Shown piece after piece: positions 16,018-23,643 of a stretch of 27,819 bases of DNA. This stretch comes from an uncultured Porphyromonadaceae bacterium (GTDB taxonomy: Bacteria; Bacteroidota; Bacteroidia; Bacteroidales; Muribaculaceae), in contig CALKRW010000027.1 in the NCBI GenBank assembly GCA_937989585.1, forward strand, positions 1 through 27,819, read 5' to 3'. The notes under the pieces were generated by a model. The model was not told where the DNA came from. It was given only the letters and a program-made list of their open reading frames with translations, and did no database searches. A program made the translations under genes and the position numbers. Each line of letters starts with the position of its first letter. Position 1 is the stretch's first letter.

Positions 16018-17277
16018 TCAGTAGATACGGCTCTTGCGGAACCACATCTCGTTGAAGTTGATGCCGATGGTGATGTTGAAGTAGTTTTCCTTGATAAGCG
16101 CCACGGGCGAGCACTGGCGGTGCTTCCACTCGAGGCCGAGGTTGACGATGCTCTTGAAGTTGGGCACGGGCAGGCCGAGGCCGAGTGTTATGCCGTACTC
16201 GCGGATGTTGTTGCCGCGTATCATCAGGTAGTCATGGTTGTAGTACGTGCCTGCGCGGTACTGGATGCGCCTGCCGTAGCCGCCGCGCGGATTGGGCGTG
16301 TACTGCATGCCGAGTCCGAGACGCCAGCGGTCGGCGAACTCGGTGCTCTCGAAGTTCTCGATCTTGGCGAACTTGGCGTTCTTCCAGGGCTGGTAGGTGA
16401 AGTCGGCCTCGACCATGAGGCTGTGGTTCCACTCGTAGTTGATGCCCGCGCCCCATGACTCGGGCAGCGAGTAGAGGCCCTTGAGGCTGGTGTAGCCGAC
16501 GGTGTCGGCTGTGGCGTTGCTGTTGTGTGTGGCGCCGTCGTAGTATACGCCGTAGGTATGTCCGTGCAGGTCCTTGCCGGGCGAGAAAGTGAGGCCGAGG
16601 GTCACGCGGTTCCTGCGGCCGACGTTGAAGCCGTACTGGACGCCGAGGTCAAGGTGCCAGTCGCGCACCGACATGTTGCGTTGGAACATTGTCGACGAAC
16701 TTGTCGAGGTCATCGTGTACAGGTCGTTGACGGTGTTGCCGAAGAGGTAGGCGAAATTGAATCCGAGCGACAGGCCGTCGAAGGGACGGCCTGCGAAGCC
16801 GAGATAGGCCTGGTTGATCGAGCCGGAGCCGGAGCGCTGGGTCGAGCCGTTCTCGATGTCGCCGCCGAAGGCATAGCCTGTCGAGGCGTAGGGCAGGATG
16901 CCTGCCGAGGCGCCCATGCGCTTGCCGATTGGCACCTGCATGGTGATGTATTCGAGACCGCCGCCGAACGAGCGCTCGGTGTTTCCGTTTTCCTGCGACC
17001 AGAGGGCGCTGAGACTCACTCCCATGTCGAAGAGGAAGGTCATGGAGTCGATGGCGGCGTACGATGCCGGATTCATCACGTTGATCTGTCGTCCCGAGCG
17101 CATGGCATAGCCCACGGAGCCCATGCCGCGCTGGGCCGAGGTGGCGTTGTCGTTGAGCATGCCGTAGCCGTAGCGCGAGTAAGGGGTCATGGTGCCGTTC
17201 TGGGCCTTGGCGGGAACGGTCAGCGTGGCGAGGAGCGCCACGAGGGAGAGGGGGAGAAGAATTTTTTTAAGTTTCAT
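16018..17277 (-). CDS. Outer-membrane beta-barrel protein of unknown function (419 aa)
   Basis: A signal peptide covers about residues 1-25 (MKLKKILLPLSLVALLA...VPAKA|Q). The rest is alternating amphipathic strands with many Gly/Tyr/Asn and aromatic girdle residues, as in FadL/OmpP1-like barrels: TPYSRYGYGML at the mature N-terminus, GGLEYITMQVPIGKRMGASAG, and a terminal strand NYFNITIGINFNEMWFRKSRIY. The ATG overlaps the coaX stop by one base (TGATG), so it is translationally coupled. Its constant company with coaX and lptC in Bacteroidales, as I recall it, suggests an envelope role such as lipid or hydrophobic compound handling; this is inference. Confidence 0.8.
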   Translation of the reverse strand: MKLKKILLPLSLVALLATLTVPAKAQNGTMTPYSRYGYGMLNDNATSAQRGMGSVGYAMRSGRQINVMNPASYAAIDSMTFLFDMGVSLSALWSQENGNTERSFGGGLEYITMQVPIGKRMGASAGILPYASTGYAFGGDIENGSTQRSGSGSINQAYLGFAGRPFDGLSLGFNFAYLFGNTVNDLYTMTSTSSSTMFQRNMSVRDWHLDLGVQYGFNVGRRNRVTLGLTFSPGKDLHGHTYGVYYDGATHNSNATADTVGYTSLKGLYSLPESWGAGINYEWNHSLMVEADFTYQPWKNAKFAKIENFESTEFADRWRLGLGMQYTPNPRGGYGRRIQYRAGTYYNHDYLMIRGNNIREYGITLGLGLPVPNFKSIVNLGLEWKHRQCSPVALIKENYFNITIGINFNEMWFRKSRIY

Positions 17278-18029
17278 CAGTGATTGGTTTGCATAATGAT
17301 GTTGAGGCCGAGGCAGACAAGGTCGGGGACTATCGCAGCCTCGAAACTAAGGCGGGGCGCCACGAGATTCGCGGCTCCGCCCGTCAGTATGACTTTCGCC
17401 GAGGGGAGAAGGCGGCGACGGTAGAACTCGATTTCGGCAACGACGCCGTCGACAGCGCCGGCCCTGAGTGCCATTGCCGTGTCACGCCCCCATGTCTCGA
17501 CGTCGCCGACCGAGTCGACCAGAGGGAGGCGGGCCGTATAGCGGTTAAGGGCGCGAAGCCGCATGTTTATGCCGGGGGCTATGTTGCCTCCGGCGAACGT
17601 GCCGTCGCTCACGAGGTCGTAGGTCACGGCTGTGCCGACGTCGACCACGAGTACCTGGGGAGCGTCGGGCGCGAGCGACCATGCGCCCACGGCCGCGGCA
17701 AGCCTGTCGGCCCCGAGGGTCGACGGGGTGCGGTAGTCAACCCGCAGGGGCGTAGGCGTGGTGGCCGGGTCCAGCACCACGAGACGCCCGCAGCGCCCGG
17801 CAAGCAGCCGGCGCAGTTCCTCGTCACCGGTACCCGCAACAGAACAGAGACAGCAGCCGTTTATGGGTTTCCCGGCAGCGGGCGCCGCCTCATATGCGGG
17901 CGCGAGGAAGTCGTCGAGCGACGCGGCATCGACCGCCTTCAGCGCGGATTGCGCGAAAGGCCGCGTCTCGCCCTCCCGCCACAAAGCCAGTTTGGTGCGC
18001 GAGTTGCCGTGGTCGATAGTCAAATTCAT
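17277..18029 (-). CDS. coaX: Type III pantothenate kinase (250 aa)
   Basis: Catalyses ATP-dependent phosphorylation of pantothenate, the first step of coenzyme A synthesis, in the cytoplasm. Signature elements of the ASKHA fold are present: the phosphate-binding DHGNSRTKLALW (6-17), TLGADRLAA (104-112, with catalytic Asp108), VVDVGTAVTYDL (128-139), GGNIAPGINMR (147-157) and ILTGGAAN near residue 217. The start must be 18029 because the DHGNS motif begins at residue 6. Only four bases separate the -7 box from this ATG, so the transcript may be leaderless. It leads the operon with the barrel protein, lptC and the CNNM gene. Confidence 0.95.
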   Translation of the reverse strand: MNLTIDHGNSRTKLALWREGETRPFAQSALKAVDAASLDDFLAPAYEAAPAAGKPINGCCLCSVAGTGDEELRRLLAGRCGRLVVLDPATTPTPLRVDYRTPSTLGADRLAAAVGAWSLAPDAPQVLVVDVGTAVTYDLVSDGTFAGGNIAPGINMRLRALNRYTARLPLVDSVGDVETWGRDTAMALRAGAVDGVVAEIEFYRRRLLPSAKVILTGGAANLVAPRLSFEAAIVPDLVCLGLNIIMQTNH

Positions 18030-18033
18030 GGCG

Positions 18034-18041
18034 CAAAATTA
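18034..18041 (-). promoter_or_regulatory. -7 box of the coaX operon
   Basis: The plus strand CAAAATTA is TAATTTTG on the minus strand, an exact TANNTTTG. The nearest upstream TTG (minus 18068-18066) is 24 bases away, longer than usual. The box ends four bases before the coaX ATG. Confidence 0.55.
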
Positions 18042-18196
18042 CGCTTTTTTTGCATTATACCGCCACAAGCCCACCCCTTTTTACATTAAATATTACTAAA
18101 ATACAATGCACTCCATGACATTTGTCCGAAATCAGCCAGCGAAACAGGGCAGTTCACCCCATATGCCGCCACGAGAACCGTTAAGCAGTGTTAAAA

Positions 18197-18213
18197 CCGT
18201 GTCATAAACACGG
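18197..18213. promoter_or_regulatory. Dyad upstream of the lyase gene, candidate operator
   Basis: CCGTGT (18197-18202) and ACACGG (18208-18213) form a perfect inverted repeat around five bases (CATAA), placed between the presumed -33 region and the -7 box of the lyase promoter. A regulator bound here would cover the promoter. It could also be a chance hairpin. Confidence 0.4.
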
Positions 18214-18221
18214 ACATTCCC

Positions 18222-18229
18222 TAACTTTG
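18222..18229 (+). promoter_or_regulatory. -7 box of the PL9-like lyase gene
   Basis: TAACTTTG is an exact TANNTTTG, followed by C, and gives a leader of about 30 bases to the ATG at 18263. A clear -33 TTTG is not seen (GTGTTAAAAC lies there). Confidence 0.6.
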
Positions 18230-18262
18230 CACTCCACAATCAAGTCAACCAGACAGATACCC

Positions 18263-21013
18263 ATGAAAAAACTTATTTTTACGGCGCTCATGCTTTCGGC
18301 AGGCGCCATCGGCGCACAGGCGCAGACCACGCTGTACGTGTCGCCCGACGGCTCGGACTCGGGTGACGGCTCGCAGTCATCACCATTCGCGACAGTGGCC
18401 AAGGCCGTCGAGACAGTACAGCCCGGAGGAAGCATCCTCGTCCACGCAGGCACATACTACATCACCGAACGCATCAAGATTCCCAGCAAGGAGACAAGCG
18501 AGCAGAACCGGATCCGCCTGTTCGCCTATGGCGACGGCGAGGTTATAATCGACGGCACGAACATGAACCCGGCGACAGCCGCCGAATTCAAGATGGCGCG
18601 CTGCATGTACTTTCCCTACTGGGCCAACTACTGGCATGTCAAGGGCATAACCTTCCAGAACGCCAAGGACAACGGTGTCAAGGTCGAGGGCAGCCATAAC
18701 ATATTCGAGCACTGTGTCTTCCGCGACAACAACGACACGGGCCTGCAGATAGGCATGTTCAAGGACTGGACCATTGAGGAATTCAAGTCGCTCCCAGGGT
18801 CCGGCCAGCCCGAATTCAACCCCGGATACGCATACTGCCGGGGCAACAAGGTGATAAACTGCGACTCGTACAACAACTACGACGCCACTGTATTCGGAGG
18901 TGGCTCGGATGACGGCGGCGACGCCGACGGTTTCGCATGCAAGCTCTTTCCCGGTCCGGGCACCGAATTCCACGGCTGCCGCGCATGGAACAACAGTGAC
19001 GACAACTGGGACCTGTACATGGTCTACCATCCGGTCGTGATCGACAACTGCTATGCCTTCAACGCGGCGATCGACAGGAACGGCAGGCCGACGCCCGGCA
19101 ACGGCAACGGCTTCAAACTCGGCGGAGGAGGCTCGTCTGGAGGCGCCGCCTTCGAGCAGTCGACCGGAGCACACCTAGTGCGCAACTGCGTGGCCTGGAA
19201 CAATACGAGGAAGGGCTTCGACCAAAACAACGCCTGCGAGGCCATGTACCTTATAAACAACGTGGCATGGGGCAACGACTTCAACTACCGTTTCCCCACG
19301 AAGTTCGACTTCGGCACGATGTACCTGCGCAACTGCGTGGGCTTCAATGCCAGAACCCTCAACCACGAATTCCTGTCAGAGAATAAGGAAGGCTTCCGCA
19401 TGCCCGACACCGAGTTCAACAGCTGGACGACAATCGACGGATGCGATCCCATCAAGGACGGCAACAAGGTTGGCAAAAACAAAGTATTCGCCGCCGACCA
19501 CTCCGGCGAATTCCTTTCACTGCTCGAGGCCGACGCCAAGGCCGGGCGCCTCCCTGACGGCTCGCTGCCCGAAAACGGCTTCGCACGCCTGCGTCCGGGC
19601 AGCAGGTTTGTCGATGCCGGACAGGCCATAACCGATTTCAACCCCGCGCGTTTCATGACCGAGGCAGAGGCTGCCGCCGCAGGCATTGACCTTGCCACGC
19701 TGCCGGAGTTCTCCATCGAGTACAACGACGCGAGCGCCGACATGGGCGCCTACGAGAGCGGCGTACCCACGGCCGGAAAACTCTACCTCATGTCCGGCCG
19801 GCAGGACCAGACCGTCTACACCGGCACCGCCATCGAACCCGTAGTCGTGAAATGGGGCGGAGCGGCAACCGACGTCACAGTCGCCGGAGCGGACGCGCTC
19901 ACCGTCACCAAGGACGCCGGGAGCAAGACCGTGACAATATCCGGCACACTCAGCGCCGACACCGAGGTAACCATCACCACTGTCGGCGGCGAGACCGCCG
20001 CAAGCCTGACCATCAGCCTGAGCGCATCAACCGTCGCCCCGGGCACACTCGCATGCACTAGCGGCAACGCCTCGCAGACCGTTTTCTACGACACCGAGAT
20101 AACACCCATCGTCTTCGAACTCGGAGGCGGAGCCACGGCGTTCTCCGTCAAGGGTCTCCCCGAAGGCCTCGAATCAGCCGTCGAAGGCAGGAGCCTCACC
20201 ATCACCGGAATTCCTGTATCCGAAGGCACATACACAGTCACCGCCACCGGCGGCATGACCGACGTATCGGTCAGCGGCACCATCTCTCTCGAGATTGCCA
20301 ACCGTGTCCTCACCGGCGGCTGGTACCACATACAGGACGACTGGGACGCCATTCCCGCCGACCTGCAGGGCGTGGTGTCCGTCGAAAGCGATGACGCACA
20401 CCCGTCGGCATGGGATCCCGAATATGACGAGAAAGGCACCGTTCCCGGCGGATGCACGCGCGGCGCAGTCAACGTGGGCCAGGGAGGAGCGCTCGTATGG
20501 ACACTCCCGTCTCTGCTCGAACTCAAGGCGAACATCCACTTCACCGGAAGCCGCACGCTGCAGGTCAAATGGCAGGTCGAGGGCGAGGAGGAACACAGCT
20601 GGACGAGCAGCAGACTCAAGAAAGGTACCCTTACAGCCTGGGACTTCATGGCCAGTGCCGGAATCCCGCAGACCGACAGACCCGTCACCGTGAAGTTCCT
20701 GAACCCTGCCAGCCTCAACAACGGCGGCATCCGCGTCTACGACTTCTACGTCAAGGTATACGCCAAGGGCGACAGCGGCGCCGAGACCGTGACCACACCC
20801 GCCGAAACGCTTGACTACTACCTTACCGACGGTGCCGTCATACTCAGCCTCGACAACATAGCCTCGGCAAGTCTCTACAGTCTCGACGGACGCCCCGTCA
20901 GCAGCACGATAGCCTCGCAGGTAATACCCCTGCATGACACACACGGACTCCACATACTGCGTGTCACCACGGCCGACGGACGTACCCGCACCGCAAAAGT
21001 AGCGCTTCCCTGA
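18263..21013 (+). CDS. Secreted PL9-like parallel beta-helix polysaccharide lyase with Ig-like domains (916 aa)
   Basis: A signal peptide covers residues 1-20 (MKKLIFTALML...GAQA|Q); start 18263 is chosen because it makes this signal, and the frame upstream is untranslated leader. Residues about 22-480 form a right-handed parallel beta-helix of PL9 type: LYVSPDGSDSGDGSQSSPF at the cap, GVKVEGSHNIFEHCVFRDN, VINCDSYNNYD (Asp201), SDDGGDADGFACK (Asp216/217/220/222, Lys227) and FHGCRAWNNSDDNWDLYM. PL9 enzymes cleave pectin or rhamnogalacturonan by Ca2+-assisted beta-elimination; the Asp cluster fits the metal site. Two Ig-like repeats follow (about 505-590 and 595-690, both with 'Q-T-V-x-x-x-T-x-I-x-P'), then a beta-rich, possibly glycan-binding domain (692-850), and a sorting-like tail (about 860-916, YSLDGRPV ... 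HGLHILRV). Substrate and activity are inferred. Confidence 0.82.
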   Translation: MKKLIFTALMLSAGAIGAQAQTTLYVSPDGSDSGDGSQSSPFATVAKAVETVQPGGSILVHAGTYYITERIKIPSKETSEQNRIRLFAYGDGEVIIDGTNMNPATAAEFKMARCMYFPYWANYWHVKGITFQNAKDNGVKVEGSHNIFEHCVFRDNNDTGLQIGMFKDWTIEEFKSLPGSGQPEFNPGYAYCRGNKVINCDSYNNYDATVFGGGSDDGGDADGFACKLFPGPGTEFHGCRAWNNSDDNWDLYMVYHPVVIDNCYAFNAAIDRNGRPTPGNGNGFKLGGGGSSGGAAFEQSTGAHLVRNCVAWNNTRKGFDQNNACEAMYLINNVAWGNDFNYRFPTKFDFGTMYLRNCVGFNARTLNHEFLSENKEGFRMPDTEFNSWTTIDGCDPIKDGNKVGKNKVFAADHSGEFLSLLEADAKAGRLPDGSLPENGFARLRPGSRFVDAGQAITDFNPARFMTEAEAAAAGIDLATLPEFSIEYNDASADMGAYESGVPTAGKLYLMSGRQDQTVYTGTAIEPVVVKWGGAATDVTVAGADALTVTKDAGSKTVTISGTLSADTEVTITTVGGETAASLTISLSASTVAPGTLACTSGNASQTVFYDTEITPIVFELGGGATAFSVKGLPEGLESAVEGRSLTITGIPVSEGTYTVTATGGMTDVSVSGTISLEIANRVLTGGWYHIQDDWDAIPADLQGVVSVESDDAHPSAWDPEYDEKGTVPGGCTRGAVNVGQGGALVWTLPSLLELKANIHFTGSRTLQVKWQVEGEEEHSWTSSRLKKGTLTAWDFMASAGIPQTDRPVTVKFLNPASLNNGGIRVYDFYVKVYAKGDSGAETVTTPAETLDYYLTDGAVILSLDNIASASLYSLDGRPVSSTIASQVIPLHDTHGLHILRVTTADGRTRTAKVALP

Positions 21014-21154
21014 CCGTCCTGCCCCGTCCGGTGACGGCACGTACACCGAGACATCAGCGACACCCTCCGGCCGCTCCGCCATGAGCCGTCCCGCAATATG
21101 ATTCGCACAAAACAGCGGCGTTTTTGACGATATTTTTAATTTTAAGGGCGATTT

Positions 21155-21187
21155 TTTGCGAAAATTAAAAAATTACCATTACTTTTG
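21155..21187 (+). promoter_or_regulatory. Promoter of the Ig-rich secreted protein gene
   Basis: TTTG (21155-21158), 21 bases and TACTTTTG (21180-21187) fit the Bacteroidetes consensus. The region between is strongly A/T-rich. The leader to 21222 is about 28 bases. The 140 bases before it, after the lyase stop, hold no obvious terminator. Confidence 0.75.
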
Positions 21188-21221
21188 CACAAGCGAATTT
21201 CTAACTATTAATTAACTGATC

Positions 21222-23258
21222 ATGAAGAGACTCTTTACTACTTTCCTGACCGCAGCGGCCGCCATCACACTCACCGCTGCGGCAAATGCCGCTCCTCTTG
21301 CCGTGGACGCCGTGGCCATAAACACCACCGCATCCGGCACCACCGAGAAGGTTGCCCCCGGCAACTCTTTCGAGAACGCTACCAAATTCCCCAACATCAA
21401 CATCACACTCACACAGTCCGGGGTATCCTGCGGCGAGACCCTCCAGTTCACCTCCGACAAAGGACTGAGCAAGGAGGTTTCCGTCAACCACATGTTCTAC
21501 GACATGGGATACTCCAATGAGGTCATCGTCAAGACCGGCGACGAGAGCATCACGGAATCCGGCGTCTACACGCTCCACGTCCCCGCGAACTTCTTCTCGC
21601 TCGACGGCAGCGGCAACGATGCCACCGACCTCGCCTGGACCTACACCAACACCACGGACCAGGGCGACGACAACGAGAAGGAACTGAAACTCACAGGTTT
21701 CACTGTCAACGGCGTCAACATGCTCGCCCAGAATCCCGCACTCGAACTCCTGGAGCGCGACGTACCCATCAATATTGACATCACCCCCATTCCCGAGGCC
21801 ATGATGCTGACCCTGAAATTCTCTAACAAGGAGACAGGCGAACTCATCCGCAGCATGGAAATCTATTCCAACCCCAACAACCCTGCCATCGTCGTAGACC
21901 CCGCCACCGGCGTATACCACACGAAGGTCGCAGGCCGCGCCGTCAACAAGTTCTTCGAAGGCTCCGAGTACGCCGCCACAATCACCGCCTACAGCTCGAC
22001 CAACGCCAACAACCCCGCCAACCAGGTATGGGGCCCTGTCGAGGTAGCATTCACCGGCTTATCCGAAGTCTACAAGTTCAGCCCCGCAACAATAGTTTCC
22101 GTAAGCCCGTCCGACGGCTCGGAAATCACCGACGTCTCCACCCCGATAGTCGTGACATTCTCGTCGCCCGTAGCCGAGGTTAAATGCTCCGTCACCGAAG
22201 GCGGCCAGGGCGCTAGCGCAAACGCACTGAGCGACATCACCGCCAACGCCGACAAGACCGTCTGGACAATCAGGCCAGGCAGAAGCTTCTGGAGCACATC
22301 CGACACCGAATGGACATTCATGATCTCGGCCAAAGACGCCGAGGGACGCGTAGTCGAAGGCAACCACGGCCTGGAGGCAAACTCCCAGTACTGGCTCGCA
22401 TACAGCTGCTTCCTTGCCGCCCCGACCGTAAACATCGCTCCCGCATCGGGCATGGTTGAGGAACTCTACGAGTTCACCGCCACCGACGCCAGCGGCATCA
22501 GCCTCTCGTACACCTCGACCCCGTACGTCGTGAACGAGGCAGGCGAGACCGTGGCCCGCGTGGACATGAACTCCCAGGTACAGTACGACGCCCAGGGACG
22601 TGACATCACCACCGTTTCAGCCTCTGACGTCAAGGCTGTCAAGGCCGTGTTCCACCTCACCCAGGCCATAACCACCCCCGGCAAGTACAAGTTCATCCTC
22701 CCGCATGCAAGTTTCAGCATGGGCACCGAATACAGCAGTTCGTCCAACCGCTACATGGAAATCGAATACACCGTCGTTCCCATGGTAGCCGTCAACGTCG
22801 AGCTCGCCGACTTCGCCAAGGCATCCTTCAAGGTATCCCAGGGCAACAGCGCCAGGGTGGCCCTGACTCCCAGCGCCGACTGGAGACTCGCCACACTGAC
22901 ACTCAACGGCACCGACGTGACCGACAAGGTCGCAGGCGATGTCTACACCATCGAGAACATCACCGAAGAGGCCAGCCTCGTTGCAACCTACGAGTTCGCT
23001 CATGAAGTACAGGTCATCGAGACCGGAGGCACCGTAGGCGTAGTGACTGTCGAGAACAACCAGTACAAGGTCAGCAGTACCGCCGAGTGCATCAAGATCG
23101 AAAGCCTCAAGGGTGGCGAGGAAATCAACGTATTCACCGCCGCAGGCATGAAACTCGCCTCGCAGAAAGCCACAAAGGACACAATCGAAATCTCCGTGCC
23201 CCAGGGTCAGGTCTACATCGTCACAATCAACAACGTGGCCGTCAAGGTCAAGCACTGA
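21222..23258 (+). CDS. Secreted Ig-like surface protein of unknown function (678 aa)
   Basis: A signal peptide covers about residues 1-25 (MKRLFTTFLTAAAAITLTAA...NA|A). The mature protein is a chain of beta-sandwich-like domains. The first (about 30-165) has 'GNSFENATKFPNINITL'. A stretch near 285-400 reads like an SbsA-type Ig domain ('IVSVSPSDGSEI', 'VVTFSSPVAEVKC'), and another beta domain covers 400-515. Residues about 535-590 match the divergent InlB-B/Flg_new repeat pattern ('WRLATLTLNGTDVTDKV', 'YTIENITEEASLVATYE'). The tail (about 615-678, 'INVFTAAGMKLASQ ... VYIVTINNVAVKVK') is sorting-like. No catalytic motif is seen. It lies 208 bases after the lyase with its own promoter. Adhesion or glycan binding is a guess. 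Confidence 0.75.
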   Translation: MKRLFTTFLTAAAAITLTAAANAAPLAVDAVAINTTASGTTEKVAPGNSFENATKFPNINITLTQSGVSCGETLQFTSDKGLSKEVSVNHMFYDMGYSNEVIVKTGDESITESGVYTLHVPANFFSLDGSGNDATDLAWTYTNTTDQGDDNEKELKLTGFTVNGVNMLAQNPALELLERDVPINIDITPIPEAMMLTLKFSNKETGELIRSMEIYSNPNNPAIVVDPATGVYHTKVAGRAVNKFFEGSEYAATITAYSSTNANNPANQVWGPVEVAFTGLSEVYKFSPATIVSVSPSDGSEITDVSTPIVVTFSSPVAEVKCSVTEGGQGASANALSDITANADKTVWTIRPGRSFWSTSDTEWTFMISAKDAEGRVVEGNHGLEANSQYWLAYSCFLAAPTVNIAPASGMVEELYEFTATDASGISLSYTSTPYVVNEAGETVARVDMNSQVQYDAQGRDITTVSASDVKAVKAVFHLTQAITTPGKYKFILPHASFSMGTEYSSSSNRYMEIEYTVVPMVAVNVELADFAKASFKVSQGNSARVALTPSADWRLATLTLNGTDVTDKVAGDVYTIENITEEASLVATYEFAHEVQVIETGGTVGVVTVENNQYKVSSTAECIKIESLKGGEEINVFTAAGMKLASQKATKDTIEISVPQGQVYIVTINNVAVKVKH

Positions 23259-23294
23259 TCACGACATATCGCGACATACCGACATCTCATTCGC

Positions 23295-23326
23295 AAAAAA
23301 TCACGCCAGGCCTGGCGTGATTTTTT
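23295..23326. terminator. Perfect bidirectional terminator palindrome
   Basis: The 16 bases 23295-23310 (six A, then TCACGCCAGG) are followed directly by their complement 23311-23326, ending in a seven-T run (23321-23327). It lies 36 bases after the stop of the Ig-rich protein and is a textbook intrinsic terminator in both directions. Confidence 0.92.
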
Positions 23327-23395
23327 TGTTATTTTCCGATAATTTTGGCGCGATATCCAGAGGAGAGCCGCTTCCTGAGAACTAAGGCTCGCCGG

Positions 23396-23417
23396 GCGGG
23401 AAGGAACGGCTTCCCGC
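23396..23417 (+). ncRNA. Competing hairpins, possible small RNA or attenuator
   Basis: GCGGGAAG (23396-23403) and CTTCCCGC (23410-23417) form a perfect 8-base stem followed by TTACTTATTATTATT. The loop and right arm also take part in an alternative pairing of 23366-23376 (AGCCGCTTCCT) with 23402-23411 (AGGAACGGCT). A TAATTTTG box lies upstream at 23340. It might be a short RNA of roughly 70-80 bases or remnant structure; no family is recognised. Confidence 0.3.
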
Positions 23418-23480
23418 TTACTTATTATTATTGTCGGGCGGGGAAATCGGGGGTAATTAAAGAAATTTTTGGTTAATTCG

Positions 23481-23510
23481 TTGCGGGGCGGCGAAAATAT
23501 GCTAACTTTG
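23481..23510 (+). promoter_or_regulatory. Promoter of the succinate dehydrogenase / fumarate reductase operon
   Basis: TTG (23481-23483), 19 bases and TAACTTTG (23503-23510) followed by C match the Bacteroidetes consensus. Transcription would start near 23516 and give a leader of about 127 bases. The leader has a GC-rich hairpin at 23521-23540 and a longer pairing of GGGGCGC (23536-23542) with GCGCCCC (23572-23578), then an A/T-rich unstructured stretch up to the ATG. Confidence 0.78.
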
Positions 23511-23643
23511 CAACGCCAACGCCCTCTCCCCGGAGGGGGCGCATCGGCGTATATGTGCGCCTGTGTCAGCGGCGCCCCACTTCGGACAAACAAGAAATAT
23601 ATTTATAATCAATTAATTATCTAACCCCTAACTCATCTTCCCT

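Larger units (their letters stand above)
23259..23643. other. Intergenic region: terminator, possible orphan promoter, sdhC promoter and leader
   Basis: No protein gene is supported in these 385 bases. In order they hold the 32-base terminator palindrome, a TAATTTTG box without -33 (23340-23347), two competing hairpins (23366-23417), the sdhC promoter (23481-23510) and a leader of about 127 bases with GC-rich hairpins (23521-23578). Confidence 0.7.

Noticed and set aside
18054..18059. TATAAT on the minus strand upstream of coaX
   Set aside because: It is a sigma70-type box of other phyla, without a matching -35 element, while a Bacteroidetes -7 box stands closer to the gene.
23263..23290. 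Three degenerate tandem copies of CGACATA after the Ig-rich protein stop
   Set aside because: Copies are short and diverged; no reason to think they are functional beyond chance.
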